From IMG/VR virus record IMGVR_UViG_3300035698_006640, positions 1 through 36,571 of that record: a DNA stretch of 36,571 nt; one strand, given 5' to 3'. Each line of letters begins with the position of its first letter. The first letter of the stretch is position 1. The position numbers and the translations under genes are program-made. Source of the stretch: a virus. A model generated the notes under the pieces. The model was not told where the DNA came from, did not search any database, and saw only the letters and a program-made list of their open reading frames with translations. Below, one piece after another: positions 5,547 to 13,394 of this stretch.

Positions 5547-8129
5547 TCACATTACCAACTGGTCTGGTGCATCCGCTATTTCAGGGTCTATTTTCTCACC
5601 TGTAATAGGATTATAGAACTGATCTGGATTACAAGGATACTTCTGCCAGAGATCTTCAACACTAGGTAAGAAGTTCGCGGCCTTAGCTATGATGTCTTTT
5701 CCTGTCTTACTTATTTTATACACCGCAGTTCTCCCGCGACCTCCCGCACTAGCCTCAGCGTATTCTATTATCCCTGCTTGAAACAACGTTAACGTCCATT
5801 TCTTTGTCTTTTCTGGTTTCCATCTGATTTGCTCTGCTATGTCCTTATACTTGAACGTTAACTCTTCTGGCGGTGATCCCGGTATCTCATTCGAATTGTT
5901 ATCAGATTCCATTTCCTTAATAGCTTCCCACACCTGCTTTGAAGCGGGACCTATTTCATAAATAGTATGTAACAACGTACTCCCAGCTATTATACAAGAC
6001 ATATAATAATCAGCTAACGTAGCTTCTAATATCATCCGGCCTTCTTTCTTAACCTGCTTCCTGTGGAATTGATGTAGCATAGTTACATTCTCTATCAGTT
6101 CCCGGAACCTTTCCCTGTCCCTACGTATCCTTACTGGCCTATCAGGAAACGCGCCGAATACTTCTCGAGCAAATGGGATGATTACTTTAAATTCTGCGTT
6201 CATCAATCTCTGAGTATTCTTTAACAGATTTAGTTTTTCAACACTGATGTCAAAATTTTCTCCGAGAGCTTTGCGAGCTGTGATATTTCCGATACGTCTT
6301 GTGAGGTCAGGTGAGTCATCGGTGAAGATACTAAAGTTCCTTGTTTCATTTTCATCGAACATAGACGCCTTGGTAGTTGTAACAAGAAACCCACAAGGCC
6401 CTTTAACTCGCTTCTCTTTTGTTTCCATATCACCAGTGACCGGGTCTTTAACTGGCAACATAAGAATAAGATCTCCTTCCGACTGTGCAGTTCTGATTGA
6501 ATAATCAGCACTTTCCGATCCCGGAAGTTCGTTAATGTATATGATCTTATGTTGCATTCCGTCTTCACGGAGATGAAAGAACGCTTGCTGAGTTGCTCTC
6601 GTAATAAAATGATAGCCCTCTTCTGGAATAAGTCTTTTAACACATTGACAACTGAATGATTTTCCACTACTCGCCTCCCCCTTTACTGTGATACTCATTG
6701 GCGCTTTTGTTATCCTAGAGGAAAAGCAAAGATAAACCATAAGCCTTAAACATTCTTCTCCAACAACTCCCATCTCGTTTGTTGCTCTGATAACTTCATG
6801 AAGAAGAAAAGGTTTTCCCTCAAGGAATTTTAACGCTTGAACTTTTTCTGTCTCAGTCATTACATAAAGTTGTTTAGGTTTCTCTAACTTATCTTTTTCC
6901 TCTTTACCAATTTGCTTCCTAACAAGTTCTTCTATCTTAATTAAATCTAAATCCATTTCCTTATCCTTAGACGCGGATACGAATCGTTTTCTCATACTAG
7001 CTTTATCAAGGGAAATTACATCCTTAAATATAAGTGCGTTATCTTTTAATAAAGAGAAAGTTGTTTTAAACTTTCCGCTCTTAGAGAATTCAAAATTAGA
7101 CATACGATATTCATAATTCTTTTTCCTAAATACCATAGATTGATCATCACGAAATACTAAAGTAATAATACCTTTTTCTATTTTCTCTTTTCTATCTTTC
7201 CCCTGAATAAATGCACAATTTTCTTTATCACAAAAAACCTGTATGATAGCAGAATCGCATCCAAAAGATTTATACTTTTTTGCGAATACACTATCTACTA
7301 CAGTATCAATTTCTCGTTTATGTAACCTATTTTTATTCCTATCATTCCAATTCGACAATAAAGTTTGAATATCATCTCGCGACATTCCTCTTTCATTATA
7401 GAATATAGCTAAACGAAAAGCACATTCATTACGACCATCACCCTCTTTCAATCCTCCAAGTTTGATCTTCTCAATACAAGGTAGGGATCCTTTTGAAGAT
7501 TTAGAAGCCTCAACAGCTTCCGGTAATGTATAATTGGCCTTTTCTCTTTTCAACTCGTTAGCTTCAATAATTAAATCAAGTGTTTCTTCTTTCATTAATT
7601 CTATCTTTAATAGCTCAGTTGAGTTCTTCATTATTATTTGACGAGACGAATTAATGAAAACTGTTTTATCTGCTTTAACAGAACCACCGAATAATGGTAA
7701 GTAAATAAAATTACCATACGGATTACGTTCACTAATTTCATCTTGCTTAGGAAAAATCTCAACTTTAAAATCTAACTCAGTTAAAATCATCTCAGCTAAT
7801 AATCTTACTTTAACGGCCATAACTGGTTTCTGGAAGAAAGTCCATACATGATAACCTTTTGATTTGGATCTTTCTATGTACGATGTCATATTAAAATGTT
7901 TCATCTTCGCTTGAAATGAAACAGCTTTCTCGAAATCTTCGTCGTCTATATCAATACTCATCCATCTGGTTTTGTTTCCAGGCATGATTGGATATGTACC
8001 AATACGTTTCTCCCCAGTAAGATGTTTCTTATATACTTCATCTGTAATGGGTTCTTTCATACAGAACTTATTCATTCCGTAGGCGTCTGTCCTACCAGAA
8101 AAAAGTTTGCTGAATAGTTTCACTGACAT
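5547..8129 (-). CDS. Primase-polymerase/helicase fusion (TOTE-type AEP primase plus P-loop ATPase)
   Basis: This 860-residue protein starts at ATG 8129 behind AAGGAGATAAT. The N-terminal third is an archaeo-eukaryotic primase: catalytic D60-I-D62 in WMSIDIDDED, S90-K-G-Y-H94 in RSKSKGYHVW, and the GNFIYLPLFGG strand near 140-149. This matches the primase-polymerase domain described in TOTE conflict systems. A PriCT-like helical segment and a possible zinc site (C291, C300, C305) follow. Residues 484-491 (GEASSGKS) are Walker A and 529-534 (IIYINE) Walker B. A winged helix closes the protein. It probably primes and unwinds phage DNA. AACCGTTAT motifs flank the gene on both sides. Confidence 0.9.
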   Translation of the reverse strand: MSVKLFSKLFSGRTDAYGMNKFCMKEPITDEVYKKHLTGEKRIGTYPIMPGNKTRWMSIDIDDEDFEKAVSFQAKMKHFNMTSYIERSKSKGYHVWTFFQKPVMAVKVRLLAEMILTELDFKVEIFPKQDEISERNPYGNFIYLPLFGGSVKADKTVFINSSRQIIMKNSTELLKIELMKEETLDLIIEANELKREKANYTLPEAVEASKSSKGSLPCIEKIKLGGLKEGDGRNECAFRLAIFYNERGMSRDDIQTLLSNWNDRNKNRLHKREIDTVVDSVFAKKYKSFGCDSAIIQVFCDKENCAFIQGKDRKEKIEKGIITLVFRDDQSMVFRKKNYEYRMSNFEFSKSGKFKTTFSLLKDNALIFKDVISLDKASMRKRFVSASKDKEMDLDLIKIEELVRKQIGKEEKDKLEKPKQLYVMTETEKVQALKFLEGKPFLLHEVIRATNEMGVVGEECLRLMVYLCFSSRITKAPMSITVKGEASSGKSFSCQCVKRLIPEEGYHFITRATQQAFFHLREDGMQHKIIYINELPGSESADYSIRTAQSEGDLILMLPVKDPVTGDMETKEKRVKGPCGFLVTTTKASMFDENETRNFSIFTDDSPDLTRRIGNITARKALGENFDISVEKLNLLKNTQRLMNAEFKVIIPFAREVFGAFPDRPVRIRRDRERFRELIENVTMLHQFHRKQVKKEGRMILEATLADYYMSCIIAGSTLLHTIYEIGPASKQVWEAIKEMESDNNSNEIPGSPPEELTFKYKDIAEQIRWKPEKTKKWTLTLFQAGIIEYAEASAGGRGRTAVYKISKTGKDIIAKAANFLPSVEDLWQKYPCNPDQFYNPITGEKIDPEIADAPDQLVM

Positions 8130-8148
8130 ATTATCTCCTTAGTGTAAT

Positions 8149-8201
8149 ACCGTTATAGACACCCTATAGAGGCGATGCTATATTAGGTCTCTATAACGGT
8201 T
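8149..8201. promoter_or_regulatory. Two AACCGTTAT motif copies upstream of the primase gene
   Basis: ACCGTTAT lies at 8149-8156 and ATAACGGTT at 8193-8201, in inverted orientation about 37 bases apart. On the minus strand TTAATT and TAATAT with 16 bases between form a weak promoter overlapping the distal copy. This is the only non-coding space in front of the primase gene, so repressor or activator control of replication is a reasonable inference. Confidence 0.5.
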
Positions 8202-8221
8202 AATTAACTACATATAATGGA

Positions 8222-8256
8222 TGGAGGTGTTTAGTCTGCTGATCCTCTAAGCAGTT
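8222..8256 (-). ncRNA. Putative RNA pseudoknot element, copy 1
   Basis: On the minus strand CTGCT pairs with AGCAG around a loop containing GAGG, and CCTC 12 bases downstream can pair with that loop, giving an H-type pseudoknot. It is about 80% identical to the element at 8550-8585. It lies between the stop of the zinc-ribbon gene and the primase promoter. No known RNA family is recognised. Confidence 0.35.
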
Positions 8257-8286
8257 CATTATAGTTGAAATAGGTGTGTTTATTTA

Positions 8287-8502
8287 TTAAGCACCAATAA
8301 GCGCTACATTACAACTAGGACATTGTTTTGAGTTACAAGGTGTACCTCTATCATGTGGATATGTTTTTCCACATTGAGGACACTTACATGTAGATGTTCC
8401 GCCATCTCCTTGACGTTCATTACCTACACCCATACCTTGCCCGCGTTCTTCTAATAAAGAACCATCTTCAGATTGTGTTTGTTTCAGATCTTCTTCTGCC
8501 AT
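8287..8502 (-). CDS. Zinc-ribbon protein
   Basis: This 71-residue protein starts at ATG 8502 behind AAAGGATG. The first 38 residues are polar and disordered (EEDLKQTQSEDGSLLEERG). The C-terminal half carries CKCPQCGKTYPHDRGTPCNSKQCPSCN, a two-knuckle zinc ribbon. It sits between the two copies of a repeated RNA-like element and before the primase gene. A role in nucleic acid binding is plausible but unproven. Confidence 0.75.
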   Translation of the reverse strand: MAEEDLKQTQSEDGSLLEERGQGMGVGNERQGDGGTSTCKCPQCGKTYPHDRGTPCNSKQCPSCNVALIGA

Positions 8503-8549
8503 TTGATCACATCCTTTCTTTGTTTTTTGATTAATTATTTTTTAATGGT

Positions 8550-8585
8550 TGGAGGGGTTTAGCCTGCTTATCCTCCAAGCAGGTT
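8550..8585 (-). ncRNA. Putative RNA pseudoknot element, copy 2
   Basis: On the minus strand CCTGCTT and AAGCAGG form a perfect 7-bp stem around the loop GGAGGAT. CCTCC lies 7 bases downstream and is complementary to the loop GGAGG. This is a textbook H-type pseudoknot geometry. It lies in the 146-base gap between the 8649 and 8287 genes and is a diverged repeat of 8222-8256. Confidence 0.4.
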
Positions 8586-8648
8586 TGGCGTCTTACACTC
8601 AGCGCATAAGATCTTACTTCCCACTTTAGTCGGGAGCCAATGTCTTTA

Positions 8649-9410
8649 TTATTTCTCGAAGTCAGGTTGTTCCTGTTGCATATCAACATCGATGTCTTTA
8701 ATTCTCAGAGTTTTGTACCATTTCATGGCTATAGCATATTCTTCATCTGAACAACGTCCAGCGAGTTCAACATGAGGAATAGCGTATGCACCTTTATCGT
8801 TCTTCTCAATGCTCGTAGTAAGTTTGTATTTCCTTGCGAACATATCTTCACCGCCACGAACAACTAAAGATGTAAGAGTTCTCCCAGCTTTCATTCCTGT
8901 ACGTAAGAACGAAATCGAGATAGGAAAATCATTCATCTTCGAAACAATCAGCGCAGGAAAATTCAATACCTTAGATAATTGTGGACCTTCGTTATCGTGC
9001 CATTTAGATTCCTCAAGATCATCACATGGCTTTCCAACGTGTTCCTTATATTCATCCTTTGCCATAGTAACTGTCATGTTATCTCTTGACATCATTACGA
9101 GGCCTTTCCCTACTTCAAACATTACTCTTGTTTTGAATAGGAAAAGAGGTATGAATATAATTTCCTTACCAAGATTCTCCTTAGATAAAGAATCCGCGAG
9201 ATCTCCCATCACGCCTTTACCATCCGTTACCATTTCAGATAGTCCTTGAAGTATAGCAACTCGAGGCATGATAACATCTTCTGTCATATCAATCTCTTCA
9301 GCGCCAAGCATCTTTCCATCTTTCCCGGATACTCTTGCAGGTGGCTGACCTGCTGGCATCTCCGTTACTGCTTTTTCTTGATTCTCAAGATCTTTGTTTT
9401 CTTCTGTCAT
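8649..9410 (-). CDS. Phage DNA-metabolism protein, unknown (253 aa)
   Basis: ATG 9410 follows AGGAG. Residues 1-35 are polar and disordered. A compact domain follows with VIMPRVAILQGLSEMVTDGKGVMGDL, LGKEIIFIPLFLFKTRVMF, a CDDLEESKWHD segment and NDFPISISFLRTGMKAGRTLTSLV. The acidic tail (DIDVDMQQEQPDFEK) resembles single-strand DNA-binding proteins, and the neighbours are replication and nuclease genes. I suspect an ssDNA-binding role, but I do not recognise a named family. Confidence 0.6.
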   Translation of the reverse strand: MTEENKDLENQEKAVTEMPAGQPPARVSGKDGKMLGAEEIDMTEDVIMPRVAILQGLSEMVTDGKGVMGDLADSLSKENLGKEIIFIPLFLFKTRVMFEVGKGLVMMSRDNMTVTMAKDEYKEHVGKPCDDLEESKWHDNEGPQLSKVLNFPALIVSKMNDFPISISFLRTGMKAGRTLTSLVVRGGEDMFARKYKLTTSIEKNDKGAYAIPHVELAGRCSDEEYAIAMKWYKTLRIKDIDVDMQQEQPDFEK

Positions 9411-9447
9411 ATTAATTACTCCTTCTTTGGGTTGATAAAAATGGATC

Positions 9448-9876
9448 TTACTTTATTGCTTTTCCATGTGAATCAACGATTTTTAATACCGGCTGAAAAT
9501 ACGTCGTAACATACGACGGAACCGGATCCCCTTTGTCTATCCTTTGATTAATAAAACTCTCCAACGTCTTAGCGTGGATAGACGGATCTCTCTTAATCAA
9601 ATCGCTACGGCCACATTCTTCATCAACCCATAACATGAATTCTTCCTTATTCTCTTTCTTAACACTTGCTCTCATAACTTCGAACTTCGACGCACCAACT
9701 ATACCTATCGAAGTTTCCTGTTTGAAAGAGGGTTTACCAACATCATCCATGTGTTCTATGAGGGCCGCCTCCGCGTGATTAAGTCTTTTCGTTGCCTCAG
9801 CAAGGATGTCTTTATTCGCTGACACTTTACCTCTGGCCTCAAAGACCGCTTCAAGCAATACCCTTTCTCTACTCAT
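9448..9876 (-). CDS. Conserved phage protein with N-terminal coiled coil (142 aa)
   Basis: ATG 9876 follows AAGGAGGTGG. The helical N-terminus (LEAVFEARGKVSANKDILAEATKRLNHAEAAL) is followed by an alpha/beta part ending DPSIHAKTLESFINQRIDKGDPVPSYV and YFQPVLKIVDS. Proteins of this layout are common next to phage recombination and replication genes, and their function is not known to me. It lies between the putative ssDNA-binding gene and the VRR-NUC-like nuclease. Confidence 0.65.
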   Translation of the reverse strand: MSRERVLLEAVFEARGKVSANKDILAEATKRLNHAEAALIEHMDDVGKPSFKQETSIGIVGASKFEVMRASVKKENKEEFMLWVDEECGRSDLIKRDPSIHAKTLESFINQRIDKGDPVPSYVTTYFQPVLKIVDSHGKAIK

Positions 9877-9888
9877 TTTCCCACCTCC

Positions 9889-10254
9889 TTATTGTTTGGT
9901 TGTTCGTTTCTTTACATCTCGCACTGTGCTTAACTTTCCGAAAGTTAACCTAGCACCGTTCACTATTCTCATAATCATTTGTTTATAGTTTTCTTCGTTC
10001 ACTACAATAGAATGTCCGCTTGCTTTAGTAACTAAATCAAGATTATACTGTTGCATCTTAGTAGGTTTATTATTTCCTACTTTAAATTCTATTGCGATAA
10101 ACTGTCCTGTTACAACTAAAAAAGCGTCGAATGGTTTCATTCCTCCGAGCGCTTTTGTATCAGGTATTTTGTAATAGAAGTATGGAATATTACATTCCGT
10201 AAATCTATTCTTTATTAACTTTCTAAACCTACTGGTTAATTGTGTCTCCCTCAT
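9889..10254 (-). CDS. PD-(D/E)XK (VRR-NUC/resolvase-like) nuclease
   Basis: This 121-residue protein begins RETQLTSRFRKLIKNRF. The catalytic core is MKPFDAFLVVTGQFIAIEFKVGNNKPTKMQQYNLDLVTKASGH, with D in PFDA and the E-F-K of IEFK as the PD-(D/E)XK residues. The Gln in KMQQYN also fits VRR-NUC and small phage resolvases. It may cut branched DNA during replication or packaging. The start overlaps the stop of the upstream sulfotransferase-like gene (ATGA). Confidence 0.82.
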   Translation of the reverse strand: MRETQLTSRFRKLIKNRFTECNIPYFYYKIPDTKALGGMKPFDAFLVVTGQFIAIEFKVGNNKPTKMQQYNLDLVTKASGHSIVVNEENYKQMIMRIVNGARLTFGKLSTVRDVKKRTTKQ

Positions 10255-10901
10255 ACTTCATATCCTATTCTATCCATGGCCATTGGATCAAATCGTTTAC
10301 TTATAGCTTTGACAAAATCCATATCATCTCTTCTCTTCCATGGATATAATCGAGAGAGATCTATATGGTGTCCATACTTTTTTCTGAATTGTTCTTCGTA
10401 CATATAAAAAAGTAACATATTCTCCTGGAAATCTGTCCCTATAAAATTACAAAGTCTTCTGCAATGTTGTTCGGGAAACTGAATAAAATCCTCAAACCTA
10501 AACCAAATTGATTGGTCAATGTTTTCTTCATAAAATTTAAACGCGTCTCTTGTATAAGTATTCCATGTCTTGATAGAATCCTCATAAGAATGATTCCTAT
10601 CAGATATACCGGAGAACATAAAATCTCTCGGATCTCTGAATATAAATATATATTTGTTATACTTAAAATTTTCTACTATAACTTCTATCTTTCTTTTTTC
10701 AGGCCACCATAATTGATTCGATAACATTTTGTTACATAATATAATATCTTTTTCCTCATAGTATTTTTCTAGTATCTGGTAATATTTCGGTTGCATTACT
10801 ATGTTTTGATTCTCTACGAAAATTTCTAATCTATCGTGCATTTTAAGATGTGCAGTAACAATACTCGTTCCACCATGAAGTAATCCACCTATTACTATCA
10901 T
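10251..10901 (-). CDS. Sulfotransferase-like protein A
   Basis: I chose ATG 10901, with GAGG seven bases upstream, over a TTG 36 bases earlier. It opens MIVIGGLLHGGTSIVTAHLKMHD, a PAPS-binding 5'-phosphosulfate loop of the sulfotransferase type. IFIFRDPRDFMFSGI follows as the 3'-phosphate-binding motif, then FRFEDFIQFPEQHCRRLCNFIG as the usual helix. Sulfotransferases move sulfate from PAPS to a glycan or small molecule; the phage substrate is unknown. It is a paralogue of the 12592 gene, sharing RKKYG..IDLSR..WK near the C-terminus. Confidence 0.78.
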   Translation of the reverse strand: MIVIGGLLHGGTSIVTAHLKMHDRLEIFVENQNIVMQPKYYQILEKYYEEKDIILCNKMLSNQLWWPEKRKIEVIVENFKYNKYIFIFRDPRDFMFSGISDRNHSYEDSIKTWNTYTRDAFKFYEENIDQSIWFRFEDFIQFPEQHCRRLCNFIGTDFQENMLLFYMYEEQFRKKYGHHIDLSRLYPWKRRDDMDFVKAISKRFDPMAMDRIGYEV

Positions 10902-10908
10902 AATATCC

Positions 10909-11067
10909 TCATTTCTTTTTTGCAGTTCTAATCTCAACTACTTCGTTGTAGCCACACTTACCGCAGGTATATGATTTAAAATTACCTAGTACAATTACCT
11001 TTCCATCTCGTTCGCATTGCACTCCGCTACGTTTCATATAAGTATTACATTTGACGCATTTTTTCAT
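10909..11067 (-). CDS. 52-residue zinc-ribbon protein
   Basis: ATG 11067 opens MKKCVKCNTYMKRSGVQC and later YTCGKCGYNEVVEI. The two CxxC pairs about 30 residues apart are a classical zinc ribbon. The TGA stop lies 8 bases before the sulfotransferase ATG, and the GAGG that serves that gene begins inside this stop. Function unknown. Confidence 0.7.
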   Translation of the reverse strand: MKKCVKCNTYMKRSGVQCERDGKVIVLGNFKSYTCGKCGYNEVVEIRTAKKK

Positions 11068-11073
11068 ACAATC

Positions 11074-11187
11074 CTATCCGCGGGAATTGTACTTACTATA
11101 ATTAATATTTCTTAAACATAATAGGCACAATAACCCCGCTAAAATTATTTTAAATAACTTCAATGTGAATACCCAGATAACAATCAT
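11074..11187 (-). CDS. 37-residue hydrophobic peptide
   Basis: ATG 11187 directly follows the TAA of the upstream gene. The product (MIVIWVFTLKLFKIILAGLLCLLCL...) is one membrane helix with a basic tail. No clear Shine-Dalgarno is present, so it would depend on re-initiation. It is plausible as a small phage membrane peptide but weakly supported. Confidence 0.4.
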   Translation of the reverse strand: MIVIWVFTLKLFKIILAGLLCLLCLRNINYSKYNSRG

Positions 11188-11373
11188 TTATGCTTCTATC
11201 TGTTTCTTTGGGATGATTGACGCACCACCTAAAACATTCAATAAAAGCTCTGACGCCTGAGCATGAGACTGGTTACATATCTCAATAACAGGAACATTGA
11301 TAGTAACTCTACCTGTATCCTCTTCGATTGTCTTGTAACTCATTACAGTCTTTAATCTTTTTTCTTCACCCAT
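11188..11373 (-). CDS. 61-residue hypothetical protein
   Basis: ATG 11373 follows AGGAGGTTTACG. The product has a strand-rich middle (GRVTINVPVIEICN) and a C-terminal helix (QASELLLNVLGG). No family is recognised. It lies between the CmcI-like gene and the hydrophobic peptide. Confidence 0.6.
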   Translation of the reverse strand: MGEEKRLKTVMSYKTIEEDTGRVTINVPVIEICNQSHAQASELLLNVLGGASIIPKKQIEA

Positions 11374-11391
11374 CGTAAACCTCCTGTGTTA

Positions 11392-12108
11392 TTACTTCCT
11401 TAATAGATACCCGCATGGATTGAACGTCAACCCAAACTTCTCTCTTGACCGATCGATAACGTATCGACCATCTTTCTTGATGAATTCTTCAACTGCTTCG
11501 TATGGACCCATTTCCCGTCCGGACACACCGATTGGATGCCCTGTTAAGTTTGTATCCTCAACGATTAAATATTGTCCTTTAGTAACTAAATGAGAATATA
11601 CTTTGAGTTCTTTCCTAACATATTCTCCATGATGATCTGAATCTAATATAACCATTATCTTTGGCGGGCTATATGTTAATATTTTGCGCATTGTAGTCAA
11701 TGACTTTATAGCATCTTTTACTCTATGTACTATTTCTTTATCTGTAGATGATCCTAAAAAATATTGTATTCTATCATGCTCAGGTAATTTTCTTTTCTTA
11801 ATGTCTATTGAAATAATAGAACCTTGATGAATATTATCTAATACATGAGCCATGAATAAAGCGCTACCGCCTTTACCTGTACCTGTTTCAATAATTAAAT
11901 CAGGTTTCAATGATACAATTATTTCTTGATATACCCATAGATCGAATACGCATTTGAATACTTTTGTTCCCATCCACCAAGTATTACAATACAATTCTGA
12001 ATGATAATATTTCATATGAAGTGCATCTAGTAACTGCGCGTCATTTAAAATAGCTTTATCATTATTGATAGTAATATAAAGTTTGGGGTGATTGTTTGTT
12101 TTTTTCAT
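11392..12108 (-). CDS. CmcI/cephalosporin hydroxylase-like SAM enzyme
   Basis: This 238-residue protein starts at ATG 12108 behind GGAGGG. Its fold markers are WWMGTKVFKCVFDLWVYQEII, PDLIIETGTGKGGSALFMAHVLD (the SAM-binding loop), ISIDIKKRKLPEHDRIQYFLGSSTD, KIMVILDSDHHGEYVRKEL and YLIVEDTN, ending FNPCGYLLR. This matches the CmcI family, SAM- and metal-dependent methyltransferases named after cephamycin biosynthesis and also found in glycan and lipid modification loci. The acidic pair in LDSDHH and the Glu-Asp of VEDTN are the expected metal ligands. It probably acts with the neighbouring sulfotransferase-like genes on a surface glycan or small molecule. Confidence 0.87.
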   Translation of the reverse strand: MKKTNNHPKLYITINNDKAILNDAQLLDALHMKYYHSELYCNTWWMGTKVFKCVFDLWVYQEIIVSLKPDLIIETGTGKGGSALFMAHVLDNIHQGSIISIDIKKRKLPEHDRIQYFLGSSTDKEIVHRVKDAIKSLTTMRKILTYSPPKIMVILDSDHHGEYVRKELKVYSHLVTKGQYLIVEDTNLTGHPIGVSGREMGPYEAVEEFIKKDGRYVIDRSREKFGLTFNPCGYLLRK

Positions 12109-12337
12109 TTACCCTCCATGTGTCCGAATGAGGACAGGTCTCAAAATTAGATTCATAACAACTTGTTAATTCCCATTTAGTATTAGGAAACGCGCCATTG
12201 TTAATAAGTGATTCTACTAGAACAAACATCTTTTTCTCCTTTGCGTTAACAGGATGATGTTTCTTCCCATGCTTAATAAAAAATATTTCTGTACCACAAG
12301 ATCTACATTTCTTTATTATTTTTCTATTATTAAACAT
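12062..12337 (-). CDS. Zinc-ribbon phage protein
   Basis: This 91-residue protein starts at ATG 12337 behind AAAGGAAC. It shows KKCRSCGTEIFFIKHGKKHHPVNAKEK, then a SCYESNFETCPHSDTWR end, matching a common phage small protein (CxxC...G...PV......HF.TCP.AD..R). It overlaps the CmcI-like gene by 47 bases; the 18 residues past DTWR may be an extension. Function unknown. Confidence 0.65.
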   Translation of the reverse strand: MFNNRKIIKKCRSCGTEIFFIKHGKKHHPVNAKEKKMFVLVESLINNGAFPNTKWELTSCYESNFETCPHSDTWRVNEKNKQSPQTLYYYQ

Positions 12338-12349
12338 ATAGTTCCTTTA

Positions 12350-12592
12350 TTAGTTGAGGTTAACTTTCTCCTGAATATAATCTATAATATTATAGATCGT
12401 TATCCATTTAAACAATTCATCATCTGCGGATTCTAAATAAAATTCTTCCTCCAACGCCATACCGAGTTCAATCATATCTAATTCATTTGCTTGTAAATCT
12501 AATCTTAAATTGCTATCCTCATTAATATCTTTTACACTAAGACATTCTTTAGCAATTTTAAAAACTAATTCCTTAATTCTTTCCCTATCCAT
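12350..12592 (-). CDS. Acyl-carrier-protein-like protein lacking the attachment serine
   Basis: I chose ATG 12592, which overlaps the stop of the sulfotransferase gene (TGATG), with GGAGGGGG upstream. The 80-residue product follows ACP closely: an N-terminal helix, DSNLRLDLQANELDMIELGMA, LEEEFYLES and a closing helix IYNIIDYIQEKVN. In true ACPs the motif is GADSLD and the Ser carries 4'-phosphopantetheine. Here the aligned residues are Q34-A-N36-E37-L-D39, so Ser is replaced by Glu37. It cannot be loaded in the normal way. It may bind ACP partners as a mimic, or be structural. Confidence 0.82.
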   Translation of the reverse strand: MDRERIKELVFKIAKECLSVKDINEDSNLRLDLQANELDMIELGMALEEEFYLESADDELFKWITIYNIIDYIQEKVNLN

Positions 12593-13272
12593 CACTTACC
12601 CCCTCCTTTTTCATAACCAAGTTTAATAAGATTTTTCATCATATTTTTTTCTGCGCTGCGGAGTAAAATCATAAATCTGTGCTTAGGTTTATCTCGCATA
12701 AGTTTCTTCCATAAAAATATACGCGACAAATCTATCTTGTTCCCATACTTTTTCCTGTACTCCGGAACTTCCATTGTGAAGTTAAACATCTCACTACTGT
12801 ATGGAACATTAATAAATTGACATATGTTATCGAGAGTATGTTCCGGATCTAATACAAAGTCTGTATATTTTATTGTCATACAGATTCCAGGATTATTCTT
12901 TATAAACTTTTGACTTTTGTTTACGTAATCATTCCATCCCATAACCATACTCAGTATAGACGATGATTCCATAGGTTCTAATCCTGCTATCATATCCCTA
13001 CCATCTTTGTATATGAATAAGAATTTTGTCCTGTGATACCATCTGACTAATCTTTCTATGTACTGAGGTTTTAAAAACAAACTACCGAATAATATTTTAT
13101 CCGCTGTTACTATTCCTTTTAACAGATTATCGTTTTCTATATCCTGATACTTTTCTTTCGGAGTTCTACATACGTCGCTGTTTTCAAACATAAGATCGAT
13201 ATGCGGATTCTCTCTTAGCATACAAGATACTATTGAAGTACCACCTTTTCCCATTCCTGATATTATAAACAT
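12592..13272 (-). CDS. Sulfotransferase-like protein B
   Basis: This 226-residue protein starts at ATG 13272 behind AAAGGAGAT. The P-loop-like 5'-PSB motif is GMGKGGTSIVSCMLRENPHID, 3'-PB is FLFIYKDGRDMIAGL, and the late helix is YTDFVLDPEHTLDNICQFI. The substrate is unknown. It is paralogous to the 10251 gene, with shared YRKKYGNKIDLSR..LWK. It is directly coupled to the ACP-like gene, whose start overlaps this stop, so the two are probably made together. Confidence 0.8.
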   Translation of the reverse strand: MFIISGMGKGGTSIVSCMLRENPHIDLMFENSDVCRTPKEKYQDIENDNLLKGIVTADKILFGSLFLKPQYIERLVRWYHRTKFLFIYKDGRDMIAGLEPMESSSILSMVMGWNDYVNKSQKFIKNNPGICMTIKYTDFVLDPEHTLDNICQFINVPYSSEMFNFTMEVPEYRKKYGNKIDLSRIFLWKKLMRDKPKHRFMILLRSAEKNMMKNLIKLGYEKGGGK

Positions 13273-13394
13273 CCTTTATCTCCTTTTGGTTTAAGTTTAG
13301 TTAATGTTATAACCCAAGGTTCCTTAGGTCTCGTTAACATTAAAATTAAACCTCGAATTATAATATATGTTCCTACACCTATTATTATAAACAT
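13263..13394 (-). CDS. 43-residue membrane peptide
   Basis: ATG 13394 follows AGAAGGATA. The product (MFIIIGVGTYIIIRGLILML...) is one hydrophobic helix with a basic tail. It overlaps the starts and stops of both neighbours by about 10 bases. The overlap and RBS support it, but length alone would not. Confidence 0.45.
   Translation of the reverse strand: MFIIIGVGTYIIIRGLILMLTRPKEPWVITLTKLKPKGDKGCL

Noticed and set aside
6230-6667. A 145-codon minus frame inside the primase-helicase gene
   Set aside because: It lies wholly within the 860-residue gene in another frame, has no fitting RBS, and shows composition typical of a shadow frame.
8200-8259. A short frame MNCLEDQQTKHLHPL, similar to a frame in the second pseudoknot element
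   Set aside because: No RBS, and the second copy has no start codon. The nucleotide similarity is better explained by a conserved RNA structure.
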